A stretch of 64,000 bases of DNA from positions 26,318,192-26,382,191 of the forward strand of contig CM067072.1 in NCBI GenBank assembly GCA_033980235.1. Reading direction: 5' to 3'. The position numbers and the translations under genes are program-made. The notes under the pieces were generated by a model. It saw only the letters and a program-made list of their open reading frames with translations. It did not search any database and was not told the DNA's origin. Shown one piece after another: positions 27,356 through 41,646 of this stretch. Source of the stretch: Diadema setosum (lineage: Eukaryota; Echinodermata; Echinoidea; Diadematoida; Diadematidae). Every line of letters starts with the position of its first letter. Positions within the stretch are counted from its first letter, which is position 1.

Positions 27356-27802
27356 CTTCTGTAGTTTGAGCATCTGTTGTGACTTCTGTTGTTTCCGGAG
27401 CAGTTGTTGAGTCAGTAGTTGCTTGTGTGGTTTCAAGTGTCGTTTCTTCTGTTGTTACAGGAGCTGTTGTTGACTCTGTTGTGACTTCTGTTGTTTCCGG
27501 AGCAGTTGTTGAGTCAGTAGTTGCTTGTGTGGTTTCGAGTGTCGTTTCTTCTGTTGTTACAGGAGCTGTTGTTGACTCAGTAGTAACTTCAGTAGTTTGA
27601 AGAGTTGTGTCCACTGTTGTTACAGGAGCAGTTGTTGACTCAGTAGTTACTTCAGTAGTTTGAAGAGTTGTATCTACTGTTGTTACAGGAGCTGTTGTAG
27701 ACCCAGTTGTGGCTTCCGTTGTTTCAAGCGTCGTTAGGACTTCTGTTGTCGATTGTGTAGTCACATCAGTCGTTTCCTCAGTAGTCTCAGCTTCTGTGGT
27801 TG
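27356..27802 (-). CDS. Mucin-like exon U20 (149 codons)
   Basis: GSTTAPV subclass without private residues. The downstream intron has accgcttca and a one-base loss in ttcgaatg, markers that reappear in several units to the right. Confidence 0.85.
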
Positions 27803-28808
27803 CTGAATGAACAAATTAAATAACACACATACAAAACGATCCCATTTTCAAAGTACTCATTGTATTCCAGCGAAGATGAATAATTAACAATTACTTGAGG
27901 GAAGAGGAACCTTTAAAATTAAACAGGAATCAAAATTTACATATTTGAATTTGATATTCTTAATCTGGTCAACATCTGCGAAATGTCAAAGATATTCACC
28001 CGTTTCATACGGGATGATGGTAACCTGTATCTTAAGTGTGCGGGAAATTAGGAATTCAGTATCGAACGGGGTAAAATCCTAAAATCAACCAAAAATGAGT
28101 ATTCCGGGAAAGTGTGATTATTTTAGACATGTTATCTTTCACCTTTTAATTCCGGTGAATGTTTATCTTTTTAGGTATTACTCTGCTCATTTATTCCAAA
28201 GGTGGAGGGTTTTAGACACGGCTATTCCTTCAAACATGACTAAGTTTCATCTGTTTCCAGAATTGGAATTTAATTCTCTCCTGCACAGTTTAGGTCGGAC
28301 ATGTACCTTTTCTATATTACATTTTTTTTTTTCCCGTAATGTTTTATATTTTGACAGGTTTACGAAAAAACCAAGGAGAATCTGAATAATAAAGAAGGTA
28401 AAACAACACGATATCAAACAAGAAATTTTGCGGATCGAACACGTCGCTCTGAGAATACGGATAACGTGTGAGGAAAAAATGTGGAAAATTTAGCACGTGT
28501 TTTACTCTACCCATCTAGTTATCATCTGGACCGGGAGAAAAGATTAAGCATCTCATGCAGAAGAAAGGTGAAACGTTAGTAGTTTTAAGTAAGACGCAAG
28601 ATAGAGCTATTGATATTGATTGGAAAAATACGTAACCAACAATAAACAAAAACAAACAGAAAGAAACTAATAAACGATTAAATCAACAGGAAAAATGTGT
28701 AGGAAAATGATATTTTATTATTTTTGTTATATAATTTCCTGATTCGAAATGAAATGTGTAAAAATATAAATTAACGGCATCATTTCATTGTTTTTAATTT
28801 GTACACAC

Positions 28809-29255
28809 CTTCTGTAGTTTGAGCATCTGTTGTGACTTCTGTTGTTTCCGGAGCAGTTGTTGAGTCAGTAGTTGCTTGTGTGGTTTCAAGTGTCGTTTCT
28901 TCTGTTGTTACAGGAGCTGTTGTTGACTCTGTTGTGACTTCTGTTGTTTCCGGAGCAGTTGTTGAGTCAGTAGTTGCTTGTGTGGTTTCGAGTGTCGTTT
29001 CTTCTGTTGTTACAGGAGCTGTTGTTGACTCAGTAGTAACTTCAGTAGTTTGAAGAGTTGTGTCCACTGTTGTTACAGGAGCAGTTGTTGACTCAGTAGT
29101 TACTTCAGTAGTTTGAAGAGTTGTATCTACTGTTGTTACAGGAGCTGTTGTAGATCCAGTTGTGGCTTCCGTTGTTTCAAGCGTCGTTAGGACTTCTGTT
29201 GTCGATTGTGTTGTCACATCAGTCGTTTCCTCAGTAGTCTCAGCTTCTGTGGTTG
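28809..29255 (-). CDS. Mucin-like exon U21 (149 codons)
   Basis: GSTTAPV subclass, with the Gly codon read from agatccag rather than agacccag. The adjoining intron is 1-2 bp and 4-base deletion variants of the common one (gatgaattaac; tacccatagtt). Confidence 0.85.
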
Positions 29256-30253
29256 CTGAATGAACAAATTAAATAACACACATACAAAACGATCCCATTT
29301 TCAAAGCACTCATTGTATTCCAGCGAAGATGAATTAACAATTACTTGAGGGAAGAGGAGCCTTTAAAATTAAACAGGAATCAAAATTTACATATTTAAAT
29401 TTGATATTCTCAATCTGTTCAACATCTGCGAAATATCAAAGATATTCACCCGTTTCATACGGGATCATGGTCACCTGTATATTAAGTGTGCTGGAAATTA
29501 GGAATTCAGTATCGAACGGGGTAAAACCCTAAAATCAACCAAAAATGAGTATTCCGGGAAAGTGTGATTATTTTAGACATGTTATCTTTCACCTTTTAAT
29601 TCCGGTGAATGTTTATCTTTTTAGGTATTACTCTGCTCATTTACTCCAAAGGTGGAGGGTTTTAGACACGGCTATTCCTTCAAACATGACTAAGTTTCGT
29701 CTGTTTCCAGAATTGGAATTTAATTCTCTCGTGGTCAGTTTAGGTCGGACATGTACCTTTTCTATATAAGATTTTTTTTCCCGTAATGTTTTATATTTTG
29801 ACAGGGTTACGAAAAAACCAAGGAGAATCTGAATAATAAAGAAGGTAAAACAACACGATATCAAACAAGAAATTTTGCGGATAGAACACGTCGCTCTGAG
29901 AATACGGATGACGTGTGAGGAAAAAATGTGGAAAATTTACGACGTGTTTTACTCTACCCATAGTTATCATCTGGACCGGGAGAAAAGATTAAGCATCTCA
30001 TGCAGAAGAAAGGTGAAACGTAAGTAGTTTTAAGTAAGACGCAAGATAGAGCTATTGATATTGATTGGAGAAATACGTAACCAACAATAAACAAAAACAA
30101 ACAGAAAGAAACTAATAAACGATTAAATCAACAGGGAAAATGTGGAGGAAAATGGTATTTCATTATTCTTGTTATATAATTTCCTGATTCGAAATGAAAT
30201 ATGTAAAAATGTAACTAAACGGCATCATTTCAATGTTTATAATTTGTACACAC

Positions 30254-30598
30254 CTTCTGTAGTTTGAGCATCTGTTGTGACTTCTGTTGTTTCCGGAGCA
30301 GTTGTTGAGTCAGTAGTTGCTTGTGTGGTTTCGAGTGTCGTTTCTTCTGTTGTTACAGGAGCTGTTGTTGACTCAGTAGTAACTTCAGTAGTTTGAAGAG
30401 TTGTGTCCACTGTTGTTACAGGAGCAGTTGTTGACTCAGTAGTTACTTTACTAGTTTGAAGAGTTGTATCTACTGTTGTTACAGGAGCTGTTGTAGACTC
30501 AGTTGTGGCTTCCGTTGTTTCAAGCGTCGTTAGGACTTCTGTTGTCGATTGTGTAGTCACATCAGTCGTTTCCTCAGTAGTCTCAGCTTCTGTGGTTG
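30254..30598 (-). CDS. Mucin-like exon U22 (115 codons)
   Basis: Short class with TSK in place of TTE in one repeat (plus-strand actttactag). Standard splice sites. Confidence 0.84.
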
Positions 30599-31603
30599 CT
30601 GAATGAACAAATTAAATAACACACATACAAAACGATCCCATTTCAAAGTACTCATTGTATTCCAGCGAAGATGAATATATTTAACAATTACTTGAGCGAA
30701 GAGGGGCCTTTAAAATTAAACAGGAATCAAAATTTACATATTTAAGTTTGATATTCTTAATCTGGTCAACATCTGCGAAATATCAATGATATTAACTTGT
30801 TTCATACGGGATCATGGTCACCTGTACATTAAATGTGCGGGAAATTAGGAATTCAGTATCGAACGGGGTAAAATCCTAAAATCAACCAAAAATGAGTATT
30901 CCGGGAAAGTGTGATTATTATAGACATGTGATCTTTCACCTTTTAATTCCGGTGAATGTTTATCTTTTTGGGTATTACTCTGCTCATTTACTCCAAAGGT
31001 GGAGGGTTTTAGACACGGCTATTCCTTCAAACATGACTAAGTTTCGTCTGTTCCCAGAATTGGAATTTAATTCTCTCGTGGTCAGTTTAGGTCGGACATG
31101 TACCTTTTCTATATTACATGTTTTTTCCCGTAATGTTTTATATTTTGACAGGTTTACGAAAAAACCAAGGAGAATCTGAATAATAAAGAAGGTAAAACAA
31201 CACGATATCAAACAAGAAATTTTGCGGATCGAACACGTCGCTCTGAGAATACGGATAACGTATGAGGAAAAAATTTGGAAAATTTAGCACGTGTTTTACT
31301 CTAAACTTCTAGTTATCATCTGGACCGGGAGAAAAGATTTAGCATCTCATGCATAAGAAAGGTGAAACGTAAGTAGTTTTAAGTAAGACGCAAGATAGAG
31401 CTATTGGTATTGATTGCAAAAATACGTAACCAACAATAAAGAAAAAAAAAACAGAAAGAAACTAATAAACGATTAAATCAACAGGGAAAATGTGGAGGAA
31501 AATGGTATTTTATTATTCTTGTTATATAATTTCCTGATTCGAAATGAAATATGTAAAAATGTAACTAAACGGCATCATTTCAATGTTTATAATTTGTACA
31601 CAC

Positions 31604-31948
31604 CTTCTGTAGTTTGAGCATCTGTTGTGACTTCTGTTGTTTCCGGAGCAGTTCTTGAGTCAGTAGTTGCTTGTGTGGTTTCGAGTGTCGTTTCTTCTGT
31701 TGTTAGAGGAGCTGGTGTTGACTCAGTACTAACTTCAGTAGTTTGAAGAGTTGTGTCCACTGTTGTTACAGGAGCAGTTGTTGACTCAGTAGTTACTTCA
31801 CTAGTTTGAAGAGTTGTATCTACTGTTGTTACAGGAGCTGTTGTAGACTCAGTTGTGGCTTCCGTTGTTTCAAGCGTCGTTAGGACTTCTGTTGTCGATT
31901 GTGTAGTCACATCAGTCGTTTCCTCAGTAGTCTCAGCTTCTGTGGTTG
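31604..31948 (-). CDS. Mucin-like exon U23 (115 codons)
   Basis: Short class and one of the most substituted exons of the middle of the array: TSEV, EVSTE, STPAPL and DSRTA. All changes are missense; no stop or frameshift is seen. Confidence 0.83.
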
Positions 31949-32952
31949 CTGAATGAACAAATTAAATAACACACATACAAAACGATCAAATTTCAAAGTA
32001 CTCATTGTATTCCAGCGAAGATGAATATATTTAACAATTACTTGAGCGAAGAGGGGCCTTTAAAATTAAACAGGAATCAAAATTTACATATTTAAGTTTG
32101 ATATTCTTAATCTGGTCAACATCTGCGAAATATCAAAGATATTCACCCGTTTCATACGGGATCATGGTCACCTGTATATTAAGTGTGCGGGAAATTAAGA
32201 ATTCAGTATCGAACGGGATAAAATCCTAAAATCAACCAAAAATGAGTATTCCGGGGAAGTGTGATTATTATAGACATGTGATCTTTCACCTTTTAATTCC
32301 GGTGAATGTTTATCTTTTTAGGTATTACTCTGCTCATTTACTCCAAAGGTTGAGGGTTTTAGACACGGCTATTCCTTCAAACCTGACTAAGTTTCGTCTG
32401 TTCCCAGAATTGGAATTTAATTCTCTCGTGGTCAGTTTAGGTCGGACATGTACCTTTTCTATATAAGATTTTTTTTTCCCGTAATGTTTTATATTTTGAC
32501 AGGGTTACGAAAAAAACAAGGAGAATCTGAATAATAAAGAAGGTAAAACAACACGATATCAAACAAGAAGTTTTGCGGATCGAACACGTCGCTCTGAGAA
32601 TACGGATGACGTGTGAGGAAAAAATGTGGAAAATTTACCACGTGTTTTACTCTACCCATCTAGTTATCATCTGGACCGGGAGAAAAGATTTAGCATCTCA
32701 TGCAGAAGAAAGGTGAAACGTAAGTAGTTTTAAGTAAGACGCAAGATAGAGCTATTGATATTGATTGGAAAAATACGTAACCAACATAAACAAAAACAAA
32801 CAGAAAGAAACTAATAAACGATTAAATCAACAGGAAAAATGAGGAGGAAAATGACATTTCATTATTCTTGTTATATAATTTCCTGATTCGAAATGAAATA
32901 TGTAAAAATGTAACTAAACCGCATCATTTCATTGTTTATAATTTGTACACAC

Positions 32953-33399
32953 CTTCTGTAGTTTGAGCATCTGTTGTGACTTCTGTTGTTTCCGGAGCAG
33001 TTGTTGAGTCAGTAGTTGCTTGTGTGGTTTCAAGTGTCGTTTCTTCTGTTGTTACAGGAGCTGTTGTTGACTCTGTTGTGACTTCTGTTGTTTCCGGAGC
33101 AGTTGTTGAGTCAGTAGTTGCTTTTGTGGTTTCGAGTGTCGTTTCTTCTGTTGTTACAGGAGCTGTTGTTGACTCAGTAGTAACTTCAGTAGTTTGAAGA
33201 GTTGTGTCCACTGTTGTTACAGGAGCAGTTGTTGACTCAGTAGTTACTTCAGTAGTTTGAAGAGTTGTATCTACTGTTGTTACAGGAGCTGTTGTAGACT
33301 CAGTTGTGGCTTCCGTTGTTTCAAGCGTCGTTGGGACTTCTGTTGTCGATTGTGTAGTCACATCAGTCGTTTCCTCAGTAGTCTCAGCTTCTGTGGTTG
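32953..33399 (-). CDS. Mucin-like exon U24 (149 codons)
   Basis: ESTTAPV subclass with EVPTTL and TTKATT. Standard splice sites and split Ala codon. Confidence 0.84.
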
Positions 33400-34404
33400 C
33401 TGAATGAACAAATTAAATAACACACATACAAAACGATCCCATTTTCAAAGTACTCATTGTATTCCAGCGAAGATGAATAATTAACAATTACTTGAGGGAA
33501 GAGGAGCCTTTAAAATTAAACAGGAATCAAAATTTACATATTTGAATTTGATATTCTTAATCTGGTCAACATCTGCGAAATGTCAAAGATATTCACCCGT
33601 TTCATACGGGATCATAGTGACCTGTATATTAAGTGTGCGGGAAATTAGGAATTCAGTGGATCGAACGGGGTAAAATCCTAAAATCAACCAAAAATGAGTA
33701 TTCCGGGAAAGTGTGACTATTTTAGACATGTTATCTTTCACCTTTTAATTCCGGTGAATGTTTATCTTTTTAGGTATTACTCTGCCCACTTACTCCAAAG
33801 GTGGAGGGTTTTAGACACGGTTATTCCTTCAAACATGACTAAGTTTCATCTGTTTCCAGAATTGGAATTTAATTCTCTCCTGCACAGTTTAGGTCGGACA
33901 TGTACCTTTTTTATATTAGATTTTTTTTTCCGTAATGTTTTATATTTTGACAGGGTTACGAAAAAACCAAGGAGAATCTGAATAATAAAGAAGGTAAAAC
34001 AACACGATATCAAACAAGAAGTTTTGCGGATCGAACACGTCGCTCTGAGAATACGGATGACGTGTGAGGAAAAAATGTGGAAAATTTACCACGTGTTTTA
34101 CTCTACCCATCTAGTTATCATCTGGACCGGGAGAAAAGATTTAGCATCTCATGCAGAAGAAAGGTGAAACGTAAGTAGTTTTAAGTAAGACGCAAGATGG
34201 AGCTATTGATATTGATTGGAAAAATACGTAACCAACATAAACAAAAACAAACAGAAAGAAACTAATAAACGATTAAATCAACAGGAAAATTGTGGAGGAA
34301 AAATGATATTTTATTATTTTTGTTATATAATATCCTGATTCGAAATGAAATATGTCAAAATGTAACTAAACGGCATCATTTCATTGTTTTTAATGTGTAC
34401 ACAC

Positions 34405-34953
34405 CTTCTGTAGTTTGAGCATCTGTTTTGACTTCTGTTGTTTCCGGAGCAGTTGTTGAGTCAGTAGTTGCTTGTGTGGTTTCAAGTGTCGTTTCTTCTG
34501 TTGTTACAGGAGCTGTTGTTGACTCTGTTGTGACTTCTGTTGTTTCCGGAGCAGTTGTTGAGTCAGTAGTTGCTTGTGTGGTTTGAAGTGTCGTTTCTTC
34601 TGTTGTTACAGGAGCTGTTGTTGACTCTGTTGTGACTTCTGTTGTTTCCGGAGCAGTTGTTGAGTCAGTAGTTGCTTGTGTGGTTTCGAGTGTCGTTTCT
34701 TCTGTTGTTACAGGAGCTGTTGTTGACTCAGTAGTAACTTCAGTAGTTTGAAGAGTTGTGTCCACTGTTGTTACAGGAGCAGTTGTTGACTCAGTAGTTA
34801 CTTCTGTAGTTTGAAGAGTTGTATCTACTGTTGTTACAGGAGCTGTTGTAGACCCAGTTGTGGCTTCCGTTGTTTCAAGCGTCGTTAGGACTTCTGTTGT
34901 CGATTGTGTAGTCACATCAGTCGTTTCCTCAGTAGTCTCAGCTTCTGTGGTTA
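34405..34953 (-). CDS. Mucin-like exon U25 (183 codons, longest)
   Basis: Only exon with three 34-residue cassettes; the middle one reads TTLQTTQATT, a mix of the 21- and 34-residue repeat types. It also has EVKTDA near the donor (catctgttttg on the plus strand) and a Val split codon, both shared with U29. The frame and splice sites are intact. Confidence 0.85.
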
Positions 34954-35954
34954 CTGAATGAACAAATTAAATAACACACATACAAAACGATCCCATTTTC
35001 AAAGTACTCATTGTATTCCAGCGAAGATGAATAATTAACAATTACTTGAGGGAAGAGGAGCCTTTAAAATTAAACAGGAATCAAAATTTACATATTTAAA
35101 TTTGATATTCTTAATCTGGTCAACATCTGCGAAATATCAAAGATATTCACCCGTTTCATACGGGATCATGGTCACCTGTATATTAAGTGTGCTGGAAATT
35201 AGGAATTCAGTATCGAACGGGGTAAAATCCTAAAATCAACCAAAAATGAGTATTCCGGAAAAGTGTGATTATTTTAGACATGTTATCTCTACCTTTTAAT
35301 TCCGGTGAATGTTTATCTTTTTAGGTATTACTCTGCCCATTTACTCCAAAGGTGGAGGGTTTTAGACACGGCTATTCCTTCAAACATGACTAAGTTTCGT
35401 CTGTTTCCAGAATTGGAATTTAATTCTCTCGTGGTCAGTTTAGGTCGGACATGTACCTTTTTTATATAAGATTTTTTTTCCCGTAATGTTTTATATTTTG
35501 ACAGGGTTACGAAAAAACCAAGGAGAATCTGAATAATAAAGAAGGTAAAACAACACGATATCAAACAAGAAATTTTGCGGATCGAACACGTCGCTCTGAG
35601 AATACGGATAACGTATGAGGAAAAAATTTGGAAAATTTAGCACGTGTTTTACTCTAAACTTCTAGTTATCATCTGGACCGGGAGAAAAGATTTGGCATCT
35701 CATGCATAAGAAAGGTGAAACGTAAGTAGTTTTAAGTAAGACGCAAGATAGAGCTATTGGTATTGATTGCAAAAATACGTAACGAACAATAAAAAAAAAA
35801 AACAAAAAGAAACTAATAAACGATTAAATCAACAGGAAAAATGTGGAGGAAAAATGATATTTTATTATTTTTGTTATATAATTTCCTGATTCGAATGAAA
35901 TATGTAAAAATGTAACTAAACGGCATCATTTCATTGTTTATAAATTGTACACAC

Positions 35955-36299
35955 CTTCTGTAGTTTGAGCATCTGTTGTGACTTCTGTTGTTTCCGGAGC
36001 AGTTGTTGAGTCAGTAGTTGCTTGTGTGGTTTCGAGTGTCGTTTCTTCTGCTGTTACAGGAGCTGTTGTTGACTCAGTAGTAACTTCAGTAGTTTGAAGA
36101 GTTGTGTCCACTGTTGTTACAGGAGCAGTTGTTGACTCAGTAGTTACTTCACTAGTTTGAAGAGTTGTATCTACTGTTGTTACAGGAGCTGTTGTAGACT
36201 CAGTTGTGGCTTCCGTTGTTTCAAGCGTCGTTAGGACTTCTGTTGTCGATTGTGTAGTAACATCAGTCGTTTCCTCAGTAGTCTCAGCTTCTGTGGTTG
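35955..36299 (-). CDS. Mucin-like exon U26 (115 codons)
   Basis: Easily missed because the internal GTG that serves as an apparent start in other exons is GTT here (gtagtaacatc on the plus strand). The exon is nevertheless intact: acceptor ATTCAG just above 36299, donor GTGTGT below 35955, length 345 nt, no stop. Variants are TSEV and VTAEE. Confidence 0.84.
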
Positions 36300-37305
36300 C
36301 TGAATGAACAAATTAAATAACACACATACAAAACGATCCCATTTCAACGTACTCATTGTATTCCAGCGAAGATGAATATATTTAACAATTACTTGAGCGA
36401 AGAGGGGCCTTTAAAATTAAACAGGAATCAAAATTTACATATTTAAGTTTGATATTCTTAATCTGGTCAACATCTGCGAAATATCAAAGATATTCACCCG
36501 TTTCATACGGGATCATGGTCACCTGTATATTAAGTGTGCGGGAAATTAGGAATTCAGTATCGAACGGGGTAAAATCCTTAAATCAACCAAAAATGAGTAT
36601 TCCGGGAAAGTGTGATTATTTAAGACATGTTATCTTTCACCTTTTAATTCCGGTGAATGTTTATCTTTTTAGGTATTACTCTGCTCATTTATTCCAAAGG
36701 TGGAGGGTTTTAGACACGGCTATTCCTTCAAACATGACTAAGTTTCGTCTGTTTCCAGAATTGGAATTTAATTCTCTCCTGCACAGTTTAGGTCGGACAT
36801 ATACCTTTTCTATATTACATTTTTTTTCCCGTAATGTTTTATATTTTGACAGGTTTACGAAAAAACCAAGGAGAATCTGAATAATAAAGAAGGTAAAACA
36901 ACACGATATCAAACAAGAAATTTTTGCGGATCGAACAGGTCGCTCTGAGAATACGGATAACGTGTGAGGAAAAAAATTGGAAAATTTAGCACGTGTTTTA
37001 CTCTACCCTTCTAGTTATCATCTGGACCGGGAGAAAAGATTTAGCATCTCATGCATAAGAAAGGTGAAACGTAAGTAGTTTTAAGTAAGACGCAAGATAG
37101 AGCTAATGGTATTGATTGCAAAAATACGTAACGAACAATAAACAAAAAACAAACAAAAAGAAACTAATAAACGATTAAATCAACAGGAAAAATGTGGAGG
37201 AAAAATGATATTTTATTATTTTTGTTATATAATTTCCTGATTCGAATGAAATATGTAAAAATGTAACTAAACCGCTTCATTTCATTGTTTATAAATTGTA
37301 CACAC

Positions 37306-37752
37306 CTTCTGTAGTTTGAGAATCTGTTGTGACTTCTGTTGTTTCCGGAGCAGTTGTTGAGTCAGTAGTTGCTTGTGTGGTTTCAAGTGTCGTTTCTTCT
37401 GTTGTTACAGGAGCTGTTGTTGACTCTGTTGTGACTTCTGTTGTTTCCGGAGCAGTTGTTGAGTCAGTAGTTGCTTGTGTGGTTTCGAGTGTCGTTTCTT
37501 CTGTTGTTACAGGAGCTGTTGTTGACTCAGTAGTAACTTCAGTAGTTTGAAGAGTTGTGTCCACTGTTGTTACAGGAGCAGTTGTTGACTCAGTAGTTAC
37601 TTCACTAGTTTGAAGAGTTGTATCTACTGTTGTTACAGGAGCTGTTGAAGACTCAGTTGTGGCTTCCGTTGTTTCAAGCGTCGTTAGGACTTCTGTTGTC
37701 GATTGTGTAGTCACATCAGTCGTTTCCTCAGTAGTCTCAGCTTCTGTGGTTG
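37306..37752 (-). CDS. Mucin-like exon U27 (149 codons)
   Basis: Type c: ESSTAPV, TSEV and TDSQTTE (Ala to Ser). Encodes the same peptide as U28. Confidence 0.85.
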
Positions 37753-38751
37753 CTGAATGAACAAATTAAATAACACACATACAAAACGATCCCATTTTCA
37801 AAGTACTCGTATTCCAGCGAAGATGAATAATTAACAATTACTAGAGGGGAGAGGAGCCATTAAAATTAAACAGGAATCAAAATTTACATATTTAAATTTG
37901 ATATTCTTAATCTGGTCAACATCTTCGAAATGTCAAAGATATTCACCCGATTCATACGGGATCATGGTGACCTGTATATTAAGTGTGCGGGAAATTAGGA
38001 ATTCAGTGTCGAACGGGGTAAAATCCTAAAATCAACAAAAAATGAGTATTCCGGGAAAGTGTGATTATTTTAGACATGTTATCTTTCACCTTTTAATTCC
38101 GGTGAATGTTTATCTTTTTAGGTATTACTCTGCTCATTTACTCCAAAGGTGGAGGGTTTTAGACACGGCTATTCCTTCAAACATGACTAAGTTACATCTG
38201 TTTCCAGAATTGGAATTTAATTCTCTCCTGCACAGTTTAGGTCGGACATGTACCTTTTCTATATTAGATTTTTTTCCCGTAATGTTTTATATTTTGACAG
38301 GTTTACGAAAAAACCAAGGAGACTCTGAATAATAAAGAAGGTAAAACAACACGATATCAAACAAGAAATTTTGCGGATCGAACACGTCGCTCTGAGAATA
38401 CGGATAACGTGTGAGGAAAAAATTTGGAAAATTTAGCACGTGTTTTACTCTACCCTTCTAGTTATCATCTGGACCGGGAGAAAAGATTTAGCATCTCATG
38501 CATAAGAAAGGTGAAACGTAAGTAGTTTTAAGTAAGACGCAAGATAGAGCTAATGGTATTGATTGCAAAAATACGTAACGAACAATAAACAAAAACAAAC
38601 AAAAAGAAACTAATAAACGATTAAATCAACAGGAAAAATGTGGAGGAAAAATGATATTTTATTATTTTTGTTATATAATTTCCTGATTCGAATGAAATAT
38701 GTAAAAATGTAACTAAACCGCTTCATTTCATTGTTTATAAATTGTACACAC

Positions 38752-39198
38752 CTTCTGTAGTTTGAGAATCTGTTGTGACTTCTGTTGTTTCCGGAGCAGT
38801 TGTTGAGTCAGTAGTTGCTTGTGTGGTTTCAAGTGTCGTTTCTTCTGTTGTTACAGGAGCTGTTGTTGACTCTGTTGTGACTTCTGTTGTTTCCGGAGCA
38901 GTTGTTGAGTCAGTAGTTGCTTGTGTGGTTTCGAGTGTCGTTTCTTCTGTTGTTACAGGAGCTGTTGTTGACTCAGTAGTAACTTCAGTAGTTTGAAGAG
39001 TTGTGTCCACTGTTGTTACAGGAGCAGTTGTTGACTCAGTAGTTACTTCACTAGTTTGAAGAGTTGTATCTACTGTTGTTACAGGAGCTGTTGAAGACTC
39101 AGTTGTGGCTTCCGTTGTTTCAAGCGTCGTTAGGACTTCTGTTGTCGATTGTGTAGTCACATCAGTCGTTTCCTCAGTAGTCTCAGCTTCTGTGGTTG
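38752..39198 (-). CDS. Mucin-like exon U28 (149 codons)
   Basis: Type c, identical at the peptide level to U27, 1,446 bp away. Confidence 0.85.
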
Positions 39199-40197
39199 CT
39201 GAATGAACAAATTAAATAACACACATACAAAACGATCCCATTTTCAAAGTACTCGTATTCCAGCGAAGATGAATAATTAACAATTACTAGAGGGGAGAGG
39301 AGCCATTAAAATTAAACAGGAATCAAAATTTACATATTTAAATTTGATATTCTTAATCTGGTCAACATCTTCGAAATGTCAAAGATATTCACCCGATTCA
39401 TACGGGATCATGGTGACCTGTATATTAAGTGTGCGGGAAATTAGGAATTCAGTGTCGAACGGGGTAAAATCCTAAAATCAACAAAAAATGAGTATTCCGG
39501 GAAAGTGTGATTATTTTAGACATGTTATCTTTCACCTTTTAATTCCGGTGAATGTTTATCTTTTTAGGTATTACTCTGCTCATTTACTCCAAAGGTGGAG
39601 GGTTTTAGACACGGCTATTCCTTCAAACATGACTAAGTTACATCTGTTTCCAGAATTGGAATTTAATTCTCTCCTGCACAGTTTAGGTCGGACATGTACC
39701 TTTTCTATATTAGATTTTTTTCCCGTAATGTTTTATATTTTGACAGGTTTACGAAAAAACCAAGGAGACTCTGAATAATAAAGAAGGTAAAACAACACGA
39801 TATCAAACAAGAAATTTTGCGGATCGAACACGTCGCTCTGAGAATACGGATAACGTGTGAGGAAAAAATTTGGAAAATTTAGCACGTGTTTTACTCTACC
39901 CTTCTAGTTATCATCTGGACCTGGAGAAAAGATTTAGCATCTCATGCAGAAGAAAGGTGAAACGTAAGTAGTTTTAAGTAAGACGCAAGATAGAGCTATT
40001 GATATTGATTGGAAAAATACGTAACCAACATAAACAAAAACAAACAGAAAGAAACTAATAAACGATTAAATCAACAGGAAAATTGTGGAGGAAAAATGAT
40101 ATTTTATTATTTTTGTTATATAATATCCTGATTCGAAATGAAATATGTAAAAATGTAACTAAACGGCATCATTTCATTGTTTTTAATTTGTACACAC

Positions 40198-40644
40198 CTT
40201 CTGTAGTTTGAGCATCTGTTTTGACTTCTGTTGTTTCCGGAGCAGTTGTTGAGTCAGTAGTTGCTTGTGTGGTTTCAAGTGTCGTTTCTTCTGTTGTTAC
40301 AGGAGCTGTTGTTGACTCTGTTGTGACTTCTGTTGTTTCCGGAGCAGTTGTTGAGTCAGTAGTTGCTTGTGTGGTTTCGAGTGTCGTTTCTTCTGTTGTT
40401 ACAGGAGCTGTTGTTGACTCAGTAGTAACTTCAGTAGTTTGAAGAGTTGTGTCCACTGTTGTTACAGGAGCAGTTGTTGACTCAGTAGTTACTTCTGTAG
40501 TTTGAAGAGTTGTATCTACTGTTGTTACAGGAGCTGTTGTAGACCCAGTTGTGGCTTCCGTTGTTTCAAGCGTCGTTAGGACTTCTGTTGTCGATTGTGT
40601 AGTCACATCAGTCGTTTCCTCAGTAGTCTCAGCTTCTGTGGTTA
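40198..40644 (-). CDS. Mucin-like exon U29 (149 codons)
   Basis: Type a: EVKTDA, GSTTAPV and Val split codon, as in U25 but with two rather than three 34-residue cassettes. Confidence 0.85.
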
Positions 40645-41646
40645 CTGAATGAACAAATTAAATAACACACATACAAAACGATCCCATTTTCAAAGTACTC
40701 ATTGTATTCCAGCGAAGATGAATAATTAACAATTACTTGAGGGAAGAGGAGCCTTTAAAATTAAACAGGAATCAAAATTTACATATTTAAATTTGATCTT
40801 CTTAATCTGGTCAACATCTGCGAAATATCAAAGATATTCACCCGTTTCATACGGGATCATGGTCACCTGTATATTAAGTGTGCTGGAAATTAGGAATTCA
40901 GTATCGAACGGGGTAAAATCCTAAAATCAACCAAAAATGAGTATTCCGGAAAAGTGTGATTATTTTAGACATGTTATCTCTACCTTTTAATTCCGGTGAA
41001 TGTTTATCTTTTTAGGTATTACTCTGCCCATTTACTCCAAAGGTGGAGGGTTTTAGACACGGCTATTCCTTCAAACATGACTAAGTTTCGTCTGTTTCCA
41101 GAATTGGAATTTAATTCTCTTGTGGTCAGTTTAGGTCGGACATGTACCTTTTTTATATAAGATTTTTTTTCCCGTAATGTTTTATATTTTGACAGGGTTA
41201 CGAAAAAACCAAGGAGAATCTGAATAATAAAGAAGGTAAAACAACACGATATCAAACAAGAAATTTTGCGGATCGAACACGTCGCTCTGAGAATACGGAT
41301 AACGTATGAGGAAAAAATTTGGAAAATTTAGCACGTGTTTTACTCTAAACTTCTAGTTATCATCTGGACCGGGTGAAAAGATTTGGCATCTCATGCATAA
41401 GAAAGGTGAAACGTAAGTAGTTTTAAGTAAGACGCAAGATAGAGCTATTGGTATTGATTGCAAAAATACGTAACGAACAATAAAAAAAAACAAACAAAAA
41501 GAAACTAATAAACGATTAAATCAACAGGAAAAATGTGGAGGAAAAATGATATTTTATTATTTTTGTTATATAATTTCCTGATTCGAATGAAATATGTAAA
41601 AATGTAACTAAACGGCATCATTTCATTGTTTATAAATTGTACACAC

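Larger units (their letters stand above)
36990..39880. repeat. 1,446-bp tandem dimer (units of U27 and U28)
   Basis: The two units are almost identical and share rare markers: actagagggg, ggagactctg, agtactcgtattcc (loss of four bases) and gagaatctg in the exon. Among the few differences is one A in a poly-A/C run (aaaaaacaaac at about 37145 against aaaaacaaac at about 38590). Confidence 0.9.
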
